A stretch of 12,576 bases of DNA from Gammaproteobacteria bacterium (GTDB lineage: Bacteria > Pseudomonadota > Gammaproteobacteria > Granulosicoccales > Granulosicoccaceae). The notes beneath the pieces were generated by a model. The model saw nothing but the letters and a program-made list of their open reading frames with translations. It made no database searches and had not been told where the DNA came from. The position numbers were made by a program, and so were the translations under genes. The stretch's first letter is position 1; each line of letters opens with the position of its first letter. Below are positions 1 through 6,300 of this stretch, piece after piece. The DNA is taken from contig JAHQVR010000251.1 of assembly GCA_019634245.1 (NCBI GenBank), positions 1-12,576 of the forward strand, read 5' to 3'.

Positions 1-1125
1 CAGCACGGCTATAAATCCGCTTGGCCCCATGATAATTGCGGCATGGTGTAACGAGCGCTGTTCGAATAGAGTGCGGCGCCAGCGAGCCCAAAGACTCCAA
101 AGACCCAGGCCTAGCATCGCAAAACCCAATACGACCATCACTCGGAAACTATAAAAAACTATGGCTACCGGCGGTTGGTTTTCGTCCGGGATAGTGTCCA
201 ATCCATCAAGTGGAGCGTTAAACTGGTGCTTCAATATAAGGGAACTTAGTTTCGGGATCTCCAGTGCGTAATCGATACGGCGTTCTTGCTCGTTTGGAAT
301 ACCAAAAAGCACGAGTGGCGCCCCTTCTGGGTAACTGTCGTAGTGGCCTTCCATTGCCATCACTTTTGCGGGTTGGTATTCCAGGGTATTGAGGCCGTGG
401 AGGTCACCTGCAACGATTTGTAGAGGAGTCACTATCGCAGCCATCCACATTGCCATGGAGAACATGCGCTGCGCCTCTCTATCAACCTTATTAAGCCTCA
501 GATGCCAGGCTCCTACCGCGCCCACGACCAAGGCTGTGGTCAAGTAAGCGGCAAGAACCATGTGCACCAGCCGATAGGGGAACGATGGGTTGAACACAAT
601 AGCCCACCAATCGGCGGGCAGATATTGGCCATTGTCCGCAATCGTGTAACCGGCGGGAGTGTGCATCCAACTGTTCACGCTGAGTATCCATGTGGCAGAC
701 ATCAGGGTTCCCAGCGCAACCATAGCGGTGGCGAACATATGAAGTCTCTCACCAACACGATGTCGACCGAAAAGCATAATGCCAAGAAAGCCGGCTTCAA
801 GGAAAAATGCCGATAACACTTCATAGGCCATCAGCGGGCCAATTACCGGACCGGCTTTGTCTGAGAAAACAGACCAATTGGTGCCGAATTGATACGACAT
901 GACAATGCCTGATACCACCCCCATACCGAAGGCAACAGCAAAAATCTTTTTCCAATAGTTAAAGAGTGTTAGGTAGGTGTTGTCTCGGGTGGTGAGCCAC
1001 AACCCATTCAGCACAGCGAGATAGCTGGCAAGCCCGATTGAAAAAGCGGGGAATATAATATGGAATGAAACCGTAAACGCGAATTGAAATCGCGCTAAGC
1101 CCTCCGCTGACACGTTTTCCAGCAT
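1..1125 (-). CDS. cydA: Cytochrome bd-type quinol oxidase subunit I (CydA/CioA), C-terminus cut by window edge
   Basis: Membrane quinol:O2 oxidoreductase subunit that carries the haems and oxidises quinol. The frame is open from an ATG at 1125 to base 1, giving 375 residues of a family usually about 450-530 long. Haem ligands can be matched to E. coli CydA: H22 in the first helix (SFHIIFP), E102 and E110 in helix 3 (YEVLSAFFLEAGF), H188 (RLVHM) and M330 within FYSFRVM. K254 and E259 in QPAKVMAMEG match the quinol-site pair. The stretch between this site and QPPVA is short, so the Q-loop is of the short CioA type rather than the long E. coli type; the symbol cioA would be equally defensible. 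No strong ribosome site precedes the ATG; AGG about 9 bases upstream is the best. It is transcribed away from the CRP/FNR regulator, with 262 bases between the two starts that contain palindromic sites. Subunit II would lie beyond base 1. Family assignment is firm; cyanide or sulfide insensitivity is inferred. Confidence 0.96.
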   Translation of the reverse strand, partial: MLENVSAEGLARFQFAFTVSFHIIFPAFSIGLASYLAVLNGLWLTTRDNTYLTLFNYWKKIFAVAFGMGVVSGIVMSYQFGTNWSVFSDKAGPVIGPLMAYEVLSAFFLEAGFLGIMLFGRHRVGERLHMFATAMVALGTLMSATWILSVNSWMHTPAGYTIADNGQYLPADWWAIVFNPSFPYRLVHMVLAAYLTTALVVGAVGAWHLRLNKVDREAQRMFSMAMWMAAIVTPLQIVAGDLHGLNTLEYQPAKVMAMEGHYDSYPEGAPLVLFGIPNEQERRIDYALEIPKLSSLILKHQFNAPLDGLDTIPDENQPPVAIVFYSFRVMVVLGFAMLGLGLWSLWARWRRTLFEQRSLHHAAIIMGPSGFIAVL

Positions 1126-1200
1126 ATCGGTACCTAAGCGGTGTTACGAGGTTATAGTTGCTTTACGCCTGTTAGGTCGATCCGTTTAATCATCGTTTTG

Positions 1201-1215
1201 GAACAAAATATGTTC
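1201..1215. promoter_or_regulatory. Palindrome GAACA-N5-TGTTC in the cydA upstream region
   Basis: GAACAAAATATGTTC is a perfect 5+5 inverted repeat with a five-base AT centre. It lies 76 bases upstream of the cydA start and differs from the AGTGA...TCACT palindrome at 1317-1331. It may be an operator for a second regulator of the oxidase. The factor cannot be named; it does not match the TTGAT-N4-ATCAA box of FNR/ANR. A chance palindrome in AT-rich DNA is possible. Confidence 0.3.
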
Positions 1216-1316
1216 TGATTGATCCCTAGCGATTAGAAAAATCTACTCTGGAAAATTGTCGTGGTCGACACCAGATCACAATAATACATACGATAGTCTG
1301 CGCCACTAAGAGAATC

Positions 1317-1331
1317 AGTGACAATATCACT
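1317..1331. promoter_or_regulatory. CRP/FNR-type palindromic operator, copy 1 (between cydA and its regulator)
   Basis: AGTGACAATATCACT has perfect AGTGA/TCACT arms. CRP/FNR-family dimers bind sites of this kind: two short inverted half-sites about 14-16 bases in all, cf. TGTGA-N6-TCACA for CRP and TTGAT-N4-ATCAA for FNR. The same 14-base core recurs at 2085-2098, just past the other end of the regulator gene. Its centre (1324) is 64 bases before the regulator ATG. Towards cydA, the complement of 1290-1295 reads TATCGT. That is a weak -10 element at the spacing expected for an activator centred near -41, and would give cydA a leader of about 160 bases. Binding by the neighbouring regulator is inferred from repetition and position. 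Confidence 0.6.
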
Positions 1332-1387
1332 TACACTATTAATAACCGATAGGACCACTATAGCTAGATAGCGCAACGGGGAATCCA

Positions 1388-2056
1388 ATGAGCATAGTCG
1401 ATTGGACGGAGCGGTTTCAGGGTACGCGTAGTTTGCCGCGAACAGTCAGAGATCGCTTGTTGGTGGCCGGCAAGGTTTTGCAATACCACGAAGGTGATCA
1501 GGTTTTTCGCCCAGATAAGGTTCCAGATAGTTTGTTTTTTTTGTACGAGGGAACACTGCGGGTATCTCAGGCGGCGGACAGTGGTAGCCGAGAAATTGTT
1601 CTTTATCGCGTTGAAGCAGGGGAAAGCTGTGTGTTGACAACAGCCTGTATGTTGGCTGAAGAATCCTACAATACAGAAGGTTATGCAGAATCCGATATAA
1701 CTGCCGTGGTTTTACCAAAGCCCATGTTTGATCAATTAGTTGCTGAGGAGCCGAAGTTTCGGCAATTTGTGTTCTCTGCCTATTCGCGTCGTCTGATTGA
1801 TCTATTGCGTGTTGTCGACGATGTGGCCTTTGGTCGAATAGACGTCAGACTGGCGCAGAGGATGTTAGAGCTGGCGGGATCTAGGCGGGAAATTTCCGCC
1901 ACTCATCAGGAGCTTGCGAATGAATTGGGAACAGCGCGTGAAGTGATATCCCGCGTGATGCACGATTTTCAAAAACGCGGATTAATCGTACAGTCCCGAG
2001 GACGAGTGACTCTGTGTGGTTTCGCAGCGCTGCAGAAACTTGCCAGGAGTATTTAG
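1388..2056 (+). CDS. CRP/FNR-family transcriptional regulator with a cysteine pair in the sensor domain
   Basis: Cytoplasmic dimeric DNA-binding regulator of 222 residues, the usual family length. Residues about 20-120 form the cyclic-nucleotide-type beta-roll (YHEGDQVF...LFFLYEGTLRV), followed by a dimer helix at about 122-155. A winged helix-turn-helix follows at about 165-210, with ISATHQELANELGTAREVIS as the recognition unit and GLIVQSRGRVTL as the wing. It lacks the N-terminal cysteine cluster of FNR and the clear cAMP-contact set of CRP. It has C81 and C87 in GESCVLTTACML, at the ligand-pocket side of the roll, and one more cysteine near residue 210. Next to sulfur genes, a thiol or persulfide sensor is plausible, but this is inference. 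The ATG at 1388 has GGGGA five bases upstream. Identical palindromes lie on both sides of the gene, suggesting autoregulation and control of cydA and of the transporter/hydrolase genes. Family is sure; signal is unknown. Confidence 0.93.
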   Translation: MSIVDWTERFQGTRSLPRTVRDRLLVAGKVLQYHEGDQVFRPDKVPDSLFFLYEGTLRVSQAADSGSREIVLYRVEAGESCVLTTACMLAEESYNTEGYAESDITAVVLPKPMFDQLVAEEPKFRQFVFSAYSRRLIDLLRVVDDVAFGRIDVRLAQRMLELAGSRREISATHQELANELGTAREVISRVMHDFQKRGLIVQSRGRVTLCGFAALQKLARSI

Positions 2057-2084
2057 AGGCCATAGTTTTATGGAAGCGCCTTTG

Positions 2085-2098
2085 AGTGACAATATCAC
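2085..2098. promoter_or_regulatory. CRP/FNR-type operator, copy 2 (upstream of the YeeE-like genes)
   Basis: AGTGACAATATCAC is identical over 14 bases to the site at 1317-1330. Its centre (about 2092) is 29 bases before a -10-like TACTAT at 2121-2126. That is the geometry of a class II activator site centred near -41 from a start at about 2133. This makes positive control of the downstream transporter genes more likely than repression. The promoter itself has not been mapped. Confidence 0.6.
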
Positions 2099-2120
2099 GG
2101 TAATTAAGCACTCCTAGCGT

Positions 2121-2133
2121 TACTATATTGAAC
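2121..2133 (+). promoter_or_regulatory. Putative activator-dependent promoter of the sulfur-transport genes
   Basis: TACTAT at 2121-2126 is a good -10 hexamer. No convincing -35 hexamer lies at the right spacing, as is usual where a CRP/FNR protein sits over the -35 region. The expected start near 2133 would give a leader of about 137 bases before the GTG at 2270. That leader contains a 36-codon reading frame (2160-2270). Confidence 0.4.
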
Positions 2134-2269
2134 TTCGAAATAGGAAATTTATTGCTGGCATGATGACGTTCAAAATACTCACACCCTTTTTCCGCCGATC
2201 AATGCCTATGTGCGTGGCTTTGAAGCGAGCCTACCCATCACTCATTGAGAACCGCAGGAGGCTAGCGTA

Positions 2270-2707
2270 GTGGTCACTGAATTCACACCGGTTTTATCTT
2301 TCGGCGGAGGCCTTCTCATAGGGTTAGCGGCAGTGCTGCTTATGGGTGGTTTTGGTCGTATTTTCGGGGCCACTGGCATTCTCTCTGGCCTTATCTTTCC
2401 TGAGAATCGCAACGAGTTTGCATGGCGCACAGCATTAGTTTTAGGCATGATCATTTCACCCTGGCTTGTTTGGTTGGTTAAAGGTGAGTTGCCTGTGGTT
2501 CAGGTGCCTGTGAGTCCACTAATGGTCATCGTCGGCGGAATTATTGTTGGGCTGGGTGCGAGCCTAGGTTCCGGTTGTACCTCTGGACATGGTGTTTGTG
2601 GATTATCGCGTTTATCGATTCGCTCGTTAATTGCTGTTCCCACATTTATGGCCACAGCAGCACTGACGGTGTTCGTGATTCGCCATGTACTTGGAGTGGG
2701 CACATGA
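2270..2707 (+). CDS. YeeE/YedE-family sulfur transporter, N-terminal half protein
   Basis: Small inner-membrane protein of 145 residues matching the first half of YeeE/YedE (Sulf_transp family). E. coli YeeE (TsuA), a single-chain member, imports thiosulfate through conserved cysteines; split forms are often called Pmp and sit with sulfur-oxidation or persulfide genes. Membrane segments lie at about 8-28, 53-71, 83-103 and 118-138. The hallmark GSGCTSGHGVCG has C103 and C110, the expected sulfur-relay cysteines. The GTG start is preferred because AGGAGG at 2256-2261 lies eight bases upstream; no in-frame ATG fits. Its stop overlaps the start of the second half (ATGA at 2704-2707), so the two are translationally coupled and probably form one transporter. 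The transported species (thiosulfate, sulfide or polysulfide) is not decided by the sequence. Confidence 0.9.
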   Translation: MVTEFTPVLSFGGGLLIGLAAVLLMGGFGRIFGATGILSGLIFPENRNEFAWRTALVLGMIISPWLVWLVKGELPVVQVPVSPLMVIVGGIIVGLGASLGSGCTSGHGVCGLSRLSIRSLIAVPTFMATAALTVFVIRHVLGVGT

Positions 2708-3138
2708 GGCTAGTGATTGCATTGTTAACGGGTGTGGTGTTTGGTGTTGGAATCTCGATTTCCGGGATGATCGATCCTGCCAAAGTGATCAATTTTTTTG
2801 ATGTGACTGGAACTTGGGACCCAAGTCTGGCCTTTGTTATGGCGGGTGCGTTGGTGGTGACATCGATCGGTTATCGGCTTACCTGGCGTCGATCGAGCCC
2901 CTTATTCGCATCTCGTTTCGATATTCCCACGTCCACAGCGATAGATCCAAAATTGGTCGGAGGCTCGGCGCTCTTCGGTATCGGTTGGGGTATCGCAGGT
3001 TTCTGCCCCGGCGCCGCAATACCGGCACTGGGTACTGGCCGCTGGGAAGTCGCGTTGTTTCTTCTGTCAGTCATTGGTGGGTTTTACCTCAGACGCCTGC
3101 TATTCAAAGTGCCCGAGCCGCAAGCCGCCGTACGATGA
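2704..3138 (+). CDS. YeeE/YedE-family sulfur transporter, C-terminal half protein
   Basis: Inner-membrane protein of 144 residues, partner half of the preceding gene. The start is the ATG at 2704, within the ATGA overlap; the frame is open further upstream inside the previous gene, but that part is out-of-frame coding of the partner. Features are GISISGMIDPAKVINFF at about residues 15-31, membrane segments at about 3-22, 43-60, 85-105 and 114-130, and IAGFCPGAAI with C101, the conserved GxCPG of this half. SGM(I/T)DPAKV and GFCPG are typical of the second domain of fused YeeE proteins. Together with C103/C110 of the first half, the pair has the full cysteine set expected of the transporter. 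The position upstream of a persulfide-dioxygenase-like enzyme suggests moving reduced sulfur across the membrane for detoxification or use (inference). Confidence 0.9.
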   Translation: MRLVIALLTGVVFGVGISISGMIDPAKVINFFDVTGTWDPSLAFVMAGALVVTSIGYRLTWRRSSPLFASRFDIPTSTAIDPKLVGGSALFGIGWGIAGFCPGAAIPALGTGRWEVALFLLSVIGGFYLRRLLFKVPEPQAAVR

Positions 3139-3245
3139 TTTCAATGGGAAGCACATCACAGCAAAGCGGTATGAGCTTCTCTAAAAAGAGGGTCTGTATC
3201 TAAACTGAAGGTTGTGGGCACTCTTCTTGGAAGGCAAATACTCCC

Positions 3246-3377
3246 ATGACTCAATCTCTAATTAACCCAGAGCTTGTTGAATCTTTACCTATTCATGCGG
3301 TTGAAGTAACCGCCAAGGCCCATCGGGGGATGGATGCCGTTCTCGAAGTGATGGTCAAACAGGTCCGTGGTCAATAA
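3246..3377 (+). CDS. Possible small protein of 43 residues, unknown
   Basis: An ATG at 3246 is preceded by GGAAGG ending 11 bases upstream and opens a 43-residue frame starting MTQSLINPELVESLPIHAVE and ending VMVKQVRGQ. It stops 26 bases before the hydrolase GTG and lies in the 265-base gap between the transporter and hydrolase genes, in the same direction. No membrane segment, signal or cysteine is present; it is mostly helical with mixed charge. I do not recognise a family. It could be a small accessory protein or the remnant of a decayed gene. The evidence is only position, frame and a moderate ribosome site. Confidence 0.4.
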   Translation: MTQSLINPELVESLPIHAVEVTAKAHRGMDAVLEVMVKQVRGQ

Positions 3378-3403
3378 AGCAAGGCTTCTTGTAGGAATTA
3401 AAT

Positions 3404-4288
3404 GTGAAAAACTATCCAGTCAATATAAATCTTAAGCCTGAAGTACATGCATTTTTTGATTCGGTGACAAATACGATCAGTTATGTTGTTAAAGATCCCG
3501 ACTCAGATGCCTGCGCTGTTATCGATAGCGTCATGGATATTGATTATTCAGCGGGAAGAATTACTCATGATCATGCTGACCAAATCATTGAGCATATCGA
3601 GAGTCAGAATCTCAAACTGGAGTGGATCATAGAGACTCACGTACACGCTGATCATCTTAGCGCAGCACCGTATATCCAAGATCGGTTAGGTGGAAAAATT
3701 GGTATTGGTTCTAAAATCATGGTCGTGCAAGAGACTTTTGGAAAAGTGTTCAATGAAGGAACGGAGTTTCAACGAGATGGATCTCAATTTGATGCCTTGT
3801 TTGATGATGGCGATACTTACCAGGTTGGAAAGATGCAAGGTTTTGCCCTGTATACCCCTGGGCACACGCCAGCCTGCATGGTCCATGTCCTGGGCGATGC
3901 CGCGTTTGTTGGAGATACGCTGTTTATGCCCGATGGCGGATCTGCACGAGCCGATTTCCCCGGTGGAGATGCAGGAGAACTCTATGACAGCATACAAAAG
4001 GTTTTGTCACTTCCAGATGAAACACGTTTGTTTATGTGTCATGACTACGGCCCGAATGGCCGTGAGATTGCCTGGGAGACAACGGTCGCTGAAGAAGTGA
4101 AAAACAACATACATGTTGGCGGCAATAAAACCAAGGAAGAATTTGTTCGATTTCGAACTGAGCGAGATGCCCAACTGGCAATGCCAAAACTCATTATTCC
4201 CTCTCTGCAAGTCAATATGCGCGCAGGTGAGGTGCCCACCGACGAAAATGGCAATCCAGTGCTAAAGGTTCCCGTTAACTCCTTGTAA
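3404..4288 (+). CDS. Metallo-beta-lactamase-fold hydrolase, Blh/persulfide dioxygenase type
   Basis: Cytoplasmic metalloenzyme of 294 residues. Members of this group next to YeeE-like transporters (Blh, ETHE1-like) oxidise glutathione persulfide to sulfite with a single iron; the related glyoxalase II hydrolyses S-acylglutathione. Metal ligands seen are H79, H81, D83 and H84 in THVHADH, H154 in TPGHTP, D171 in FVGDTLF and H213 in MCHDY. ARADFPGGDA at about 181-190 follows the metal aspartate in Blh/ETHE1-type sequences and favours persulfide dioxygenase over glyoxalase II. The N-terminal DUF442 phosphatase-like domain of Agrobacterium and Xylella Blh is absent. The start is GTG at 3404 with AGGAA six bases upstream; the ATG two bases earlier reads straight into a stop. 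It is probably co-transcribed with the transporter halves. The fold is sure and the persulfide substrate is likely from motif plus context. Confidence 0.88.
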   Translation: MKNYPVNINLKPEVHAFFDSVTNTISYVVKDPDSDACAVIDSVMDIDYSAGRITHDHADQIIEHIESQNLKLEWIIETHVHADHLSAAPYIQDRLGGKIGIGSKIMVVQETFGKVFNEGTEFQRDGSQFDALFDDGDTYQVGKMQGFALYTPGHTPACMVHVLGDAAFVGDTLFMPDGGSARADFPGGDAGELYDSIQKVLSLPDETRLFMCHDYGPNGREIAWETTVAEEVKNNIHVGGNKTKEEFVRFRTERDAQLAMPKLIIPSLQVNMRAGEVPTDENGNPVLKVPVNSL

Positions 4289-4301
4289 GGTGACATTCCG
4301 G

Positions 4302-4343
4302 TCGGTGAAACGGTGCATCGGTAAATAAGATTGATCGGTAGAA
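4302..4343. repeat. Three short TCGGT direct repeats after the hydrolase gene
   Basis: TCGGTGAA, TCGGTAAA and TCGGTAGA begin at 4302, 4318 and 4335, a spacing of 16-17 bases, in the non-coding gap between the hydrolase and the TerB-like gene. They could be half-sites on alternate helical faces upstream of the TerB-like gene, or chance. No clear intrinsic terminator was found in this gap. Confidence 0.2.
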
Positions 4344-4446
4344 AAGATCTGGCAATGTTAGAGTAAATTGTTTTAATCTATACCTGCCCGGGATGCCGAT
4401 GTTAATGAGCAGCGGCCTCAGTTCTTCACCATAAAGACAAGACATT

Positions 4447-4890
4447 ATGTTCAGTCGTTGGATAGATGCCTTACAACACTCAGCTGCTCCCAAGGCAGAT
4501 ACCGGTCCATTAGATTTGCAGAAGGTTTCCGCGTTTTTATTGCTTGAAGTGGCTCGGGCCGATTATCAGGTTGATGAAGTTGAAAGAGGAGCCATTGTTC
4601 AAGCGATCGGCCGAAGCTCAGAGATGTCAGCCGATGAACTAAAAGCGCTTGTTCTGGAAGCGGAGCAACAGGCTGACTCGGTGGTGTCATTTCATGAACA
4701 TATTCGATTGGTCAACGATTCATTTTCTCAGCAGCAAAAAATCAGTCTGATAGAACAATTGTGGAGAGTCGCGTTTGCTGACAATGAGCTTGACCGTTAT
4801 GAAGAAGCGTTCATACGGAAAATATCAGATCTGATTTATGTGAAACACCGAGATTTCATCCAAGCGAAGCTTCGAGTCATGGAAACATAG
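4447..4890 (+). CDS. TerB-like (tellurite-resistance/DUF533 type) cytoplasmic protein
   Basis: Soluble all-helical protein of 147 residues with the repeated pattern of the TerB family. The first half has LLLEVARADYQVDEVERGAI at about residues 31-50 and the second half has WRVAFADNELDRYEEAFI at about 106-123. The acidic D-x-x-D-x-x-E-type clusters are typical of the family and bind metal in TerB itself. There is no signal peptide and no membrane segment. Family members occur with tellurite and phage-defence gene sets and also alone as housekeeping genes of unknown role; none of the other ter genes is present. The ATG at 4447 lacks a clear Shine-Dalgarno sequence. It lies 158 bases after the hydrolase, so it may be read from its own promoter or by read-through. 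The role is unknown. Confidence 0.8.
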   Translation: MFSRWIDALQHSAAPKADTGPLDLQKVSAFLLLEVARADYQVDEVERGAIVQAIGRSSEMSADELKALVLEAEQQADSVVSFHEHIRLVNDSFSQQQKISLIEQLWRVAFADNELDRYEEAFIRKISDLIYVKHRDFIQAKLRVMET

Positions 4891-4947
4891 CTGGAAAGAT
4901 CGGAAACCCATACCATGAGCTGCTTTTTGCATTCAGTTGCGCCCCTA

Positions 4948-5172
4948 TTAAGTCTCATATCGAAGATAATCAATAAATTCTTGATGTAAAGAGTTGTTTA
5001 CGGGCATCTTCTGTTGTTTTTTGTAGGCGCGTACCGCATGCATAGTTTTATTGCCAGGCAATCCATCAATGGCCCCATCATATAATCCTAGTGTTTTCAT
5101 AGTCTCCTGGAGCATCATTATGTCATCCGTGGAAGCCGCCGGAGAGCCGCGATCGATTCTAGGTTTATTCAT
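4948..5172 (-). CDS. Small peptidoglycan-binding-domain-like protein
   Basis: A 74-residue protein whose residues about 17-62 resemble one peptidoglycan-binding type 1 repeat. MMLQETMKTLGLYDGAIDG, then NKTMHAVRAYKKQQ, follows the family pattern LQ..L..LGYY.G.IDG..G..T..A+..FQ. No signal peptide or enzyme domain is attached, so it would stay in the cytoplasm if this start is right. Upstream in frame the sequence is open for only ten codons before a TAG and holds no ATG, GTG or TTG, so ATG at 5172 is the only usual start. There is no Shine-Dalgarno sequence. It begins 54 bases after the ATPase gene of the sugar transporter on the same strand and may be its last cistron. The domain match is good; the function is unknown. 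Confidence 0.6.
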   Translation of the reverse strand: MNKPRIDRGSPAASTDDIMMLQETMKTLGLYDGAIDGLPGNKTMHAVRAYKKQQKMPVNNSLHQEFIDYLRYET

Positions 5173-5226
5173 GGGCGCGGGAGTGGTGAGTGCACGTCGA
5201 TACTATTTGGGCTTATTAATGCCTAA

Positions 5227-6300
5227 TTAGTCAAAATGCAATGCTATTTCAGAATCGCCACCAAAGATGTGCAAATGATCCTCGGGCAGAGTGATGCCTA
5301 TGGTTTGACCTCGCTGCAATTCGATCTGCTCTGGAAGTTGAACGGTTAGCGTCTCACCGTTGTCGAATGCGGTATAGATGTAAGTGATAGCACCAAGCTG
5401 TTCAAAGTTTTGCACCGTGACCGAAGCATTCCCCTTGTTTTCCAGTGATACCCCAATGCCTTCCGGGCGGATACCCAGTGTGGCTTTGCCTGATACGCCT
5501 GCCTGTAAAGAGCGATTGATCTCGATCCCGCAGTCCAAATGTAATTGTGAATCGGAAATTTGTCCATTGAGGAAATTCATCTTTGGAGCACCAATAAAGC
5601 CAGCGACAAACTTATTGGCAGGCGTATTGTAGAGGTCTAGTGGTTTGCCAATTTGTTCTACTTTTCCATCGCGGAGAATTACAATACGATCTGCCATCGT
5701 CATCGCTTCAACTTGGTCATGGGTGACGTAGATCATGGTGTTACCCAGTTGAGCGTGGAGATTGGAAATCTCGACCCGCATCTGCAATCGTAATTCAGCA
5801 TCCAGATTAGACAAAGGTTCGTCAAACAGGAATATGATCGGTTCTCGGACAATTGCTCGACCAATGGCCACGCGTTGTCTTTGTCCGCCCGACAGCTGGC
5901 CTGGGCGGCGGTTTAGGAGTTGGTCAATTTGAAGTAGTTTTGCTGCGTCATCTACCAGTTGGTCGATTTGTTTACGCGGTACACGAAGATTTTCCAATCC
6001 GAAGGACAGGTTTTTTCTAACAGACATATGTGGGTAGAGCGCATAGGACTGGAAAACCATTGAGAGCCCACGTTCTGACGCTGGCACGCCATTGACTCGA
6101 TTGCCTTGCAGCAGTATGTCCCCACTGGTTGGTTCATCTAGGCCAGCTATGAGCCGTAATAGTGTCGATTTTCCGCAGCCAGATGGTCCGACAAAGACGA
6201 CGAACTCGCCTTCTTCAATATCTAGGTCGACGCCGTGGATGACTTCGACATCGCCGAAGGCCTTGCGTATATTCTTTAGCTCAAGGGCGCGGTTACTCAT
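5227..6300 (-). CDS. CUT1-family carbohydrate ABC transporter ATPase (MalK/UgpC/MsmK type)
   Basis: ATP-hydrolysing subunit of 357 residues that powers the sugar permeases encoded just before it. Motifs are Walker A GPSGCGKS (38-45), Q-loop Q84, signature LSGGQRQR (136-143), Walker B IIFLFDEP (155-162), D-loop SNLDA and H-loop H194. A C-terminal regulatory/TOBE domain follows from about 240 (GAPKMNFLNG...LGIRPEGIGV), as in MalK/UgpC. The ATG at 6300 is chosen because it overlaps the stop of the permease gene (ATGA, 6297-6300); the frame is open 16 codons further upstream, but that part lies in permease coding sequence. Last transporter gene of the operon. The protein is a member of the group whose ATPases can serve several CUT1 transporters, so it does not reveal the sugar. 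Confidence 0.95.
   Translation of the reverse strand: MSNRALELKNIRKAFGDVEVIHGVDLDIEEGEFVVFVGPSGCGKSTLLRLIAGLDEPTSGDILLQGNRVNGVPASERGLSMVFQSYALYPHMSVRKNLSFGLENLRVPRKQIDQLVDDAAKLLQIDQLLNRRPGQLSGGQRQRVAIGRAIVREPIIFLFDEPLSNLDAELRLQMRVEISNLHAQLGNTMIYVTHDQVEAMTMADRIVILRDGKVEQIGKPLDLYNTPANKFVAGFIGAPKMNFLNGQISDSQLHLDCGIEINRSLQAGVSGKATLGIRPEGIGVSLENKGNASVTVQNFEQLGAITYIYTAFDNGETLTVQLPEQIELQRGQTIGITLPEDHLHIFGGDSEIALHFD

Noticed and set aside
502..816. Open frame of 104 codons on the plus strand opposite cydA
   Set aside because: It is antisense to a convincing, continuous cydA coding sequence with conserved haem ligands; its composition is arginine/histidine-rich shadow sequence with no family resemblance.
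1211..1236. Classic FNR/ANR box around TGATTGATCCCTAGCGATTA
   Set aside because: TTGAT is present, but no ATCAA half lies at the required four-base spacing.
2575..2703. 43-codon upstream extension of the second YeeE half
   Set aside because: It overlaps the coding sequence of the first half and reads as unrelated residues; the ATGA overlap at 2704 gives the normal start.
3135..3203. 22-codon ORF overlapping the stop of the second YeeE half by ATGA
   Set aside because: It is too short, with no family likeness and no ribosome site of its own beyond the overlap; a small CTCT-AAAA-AGAG repeat inside is too weak to call.
4891..4947. Bidirectional terminator between the convergent TerB-like and peptidoglycan-binding-like genes
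   Set aside because: No stem of useful length was found in this short gap; only scattered T/A runs are present.
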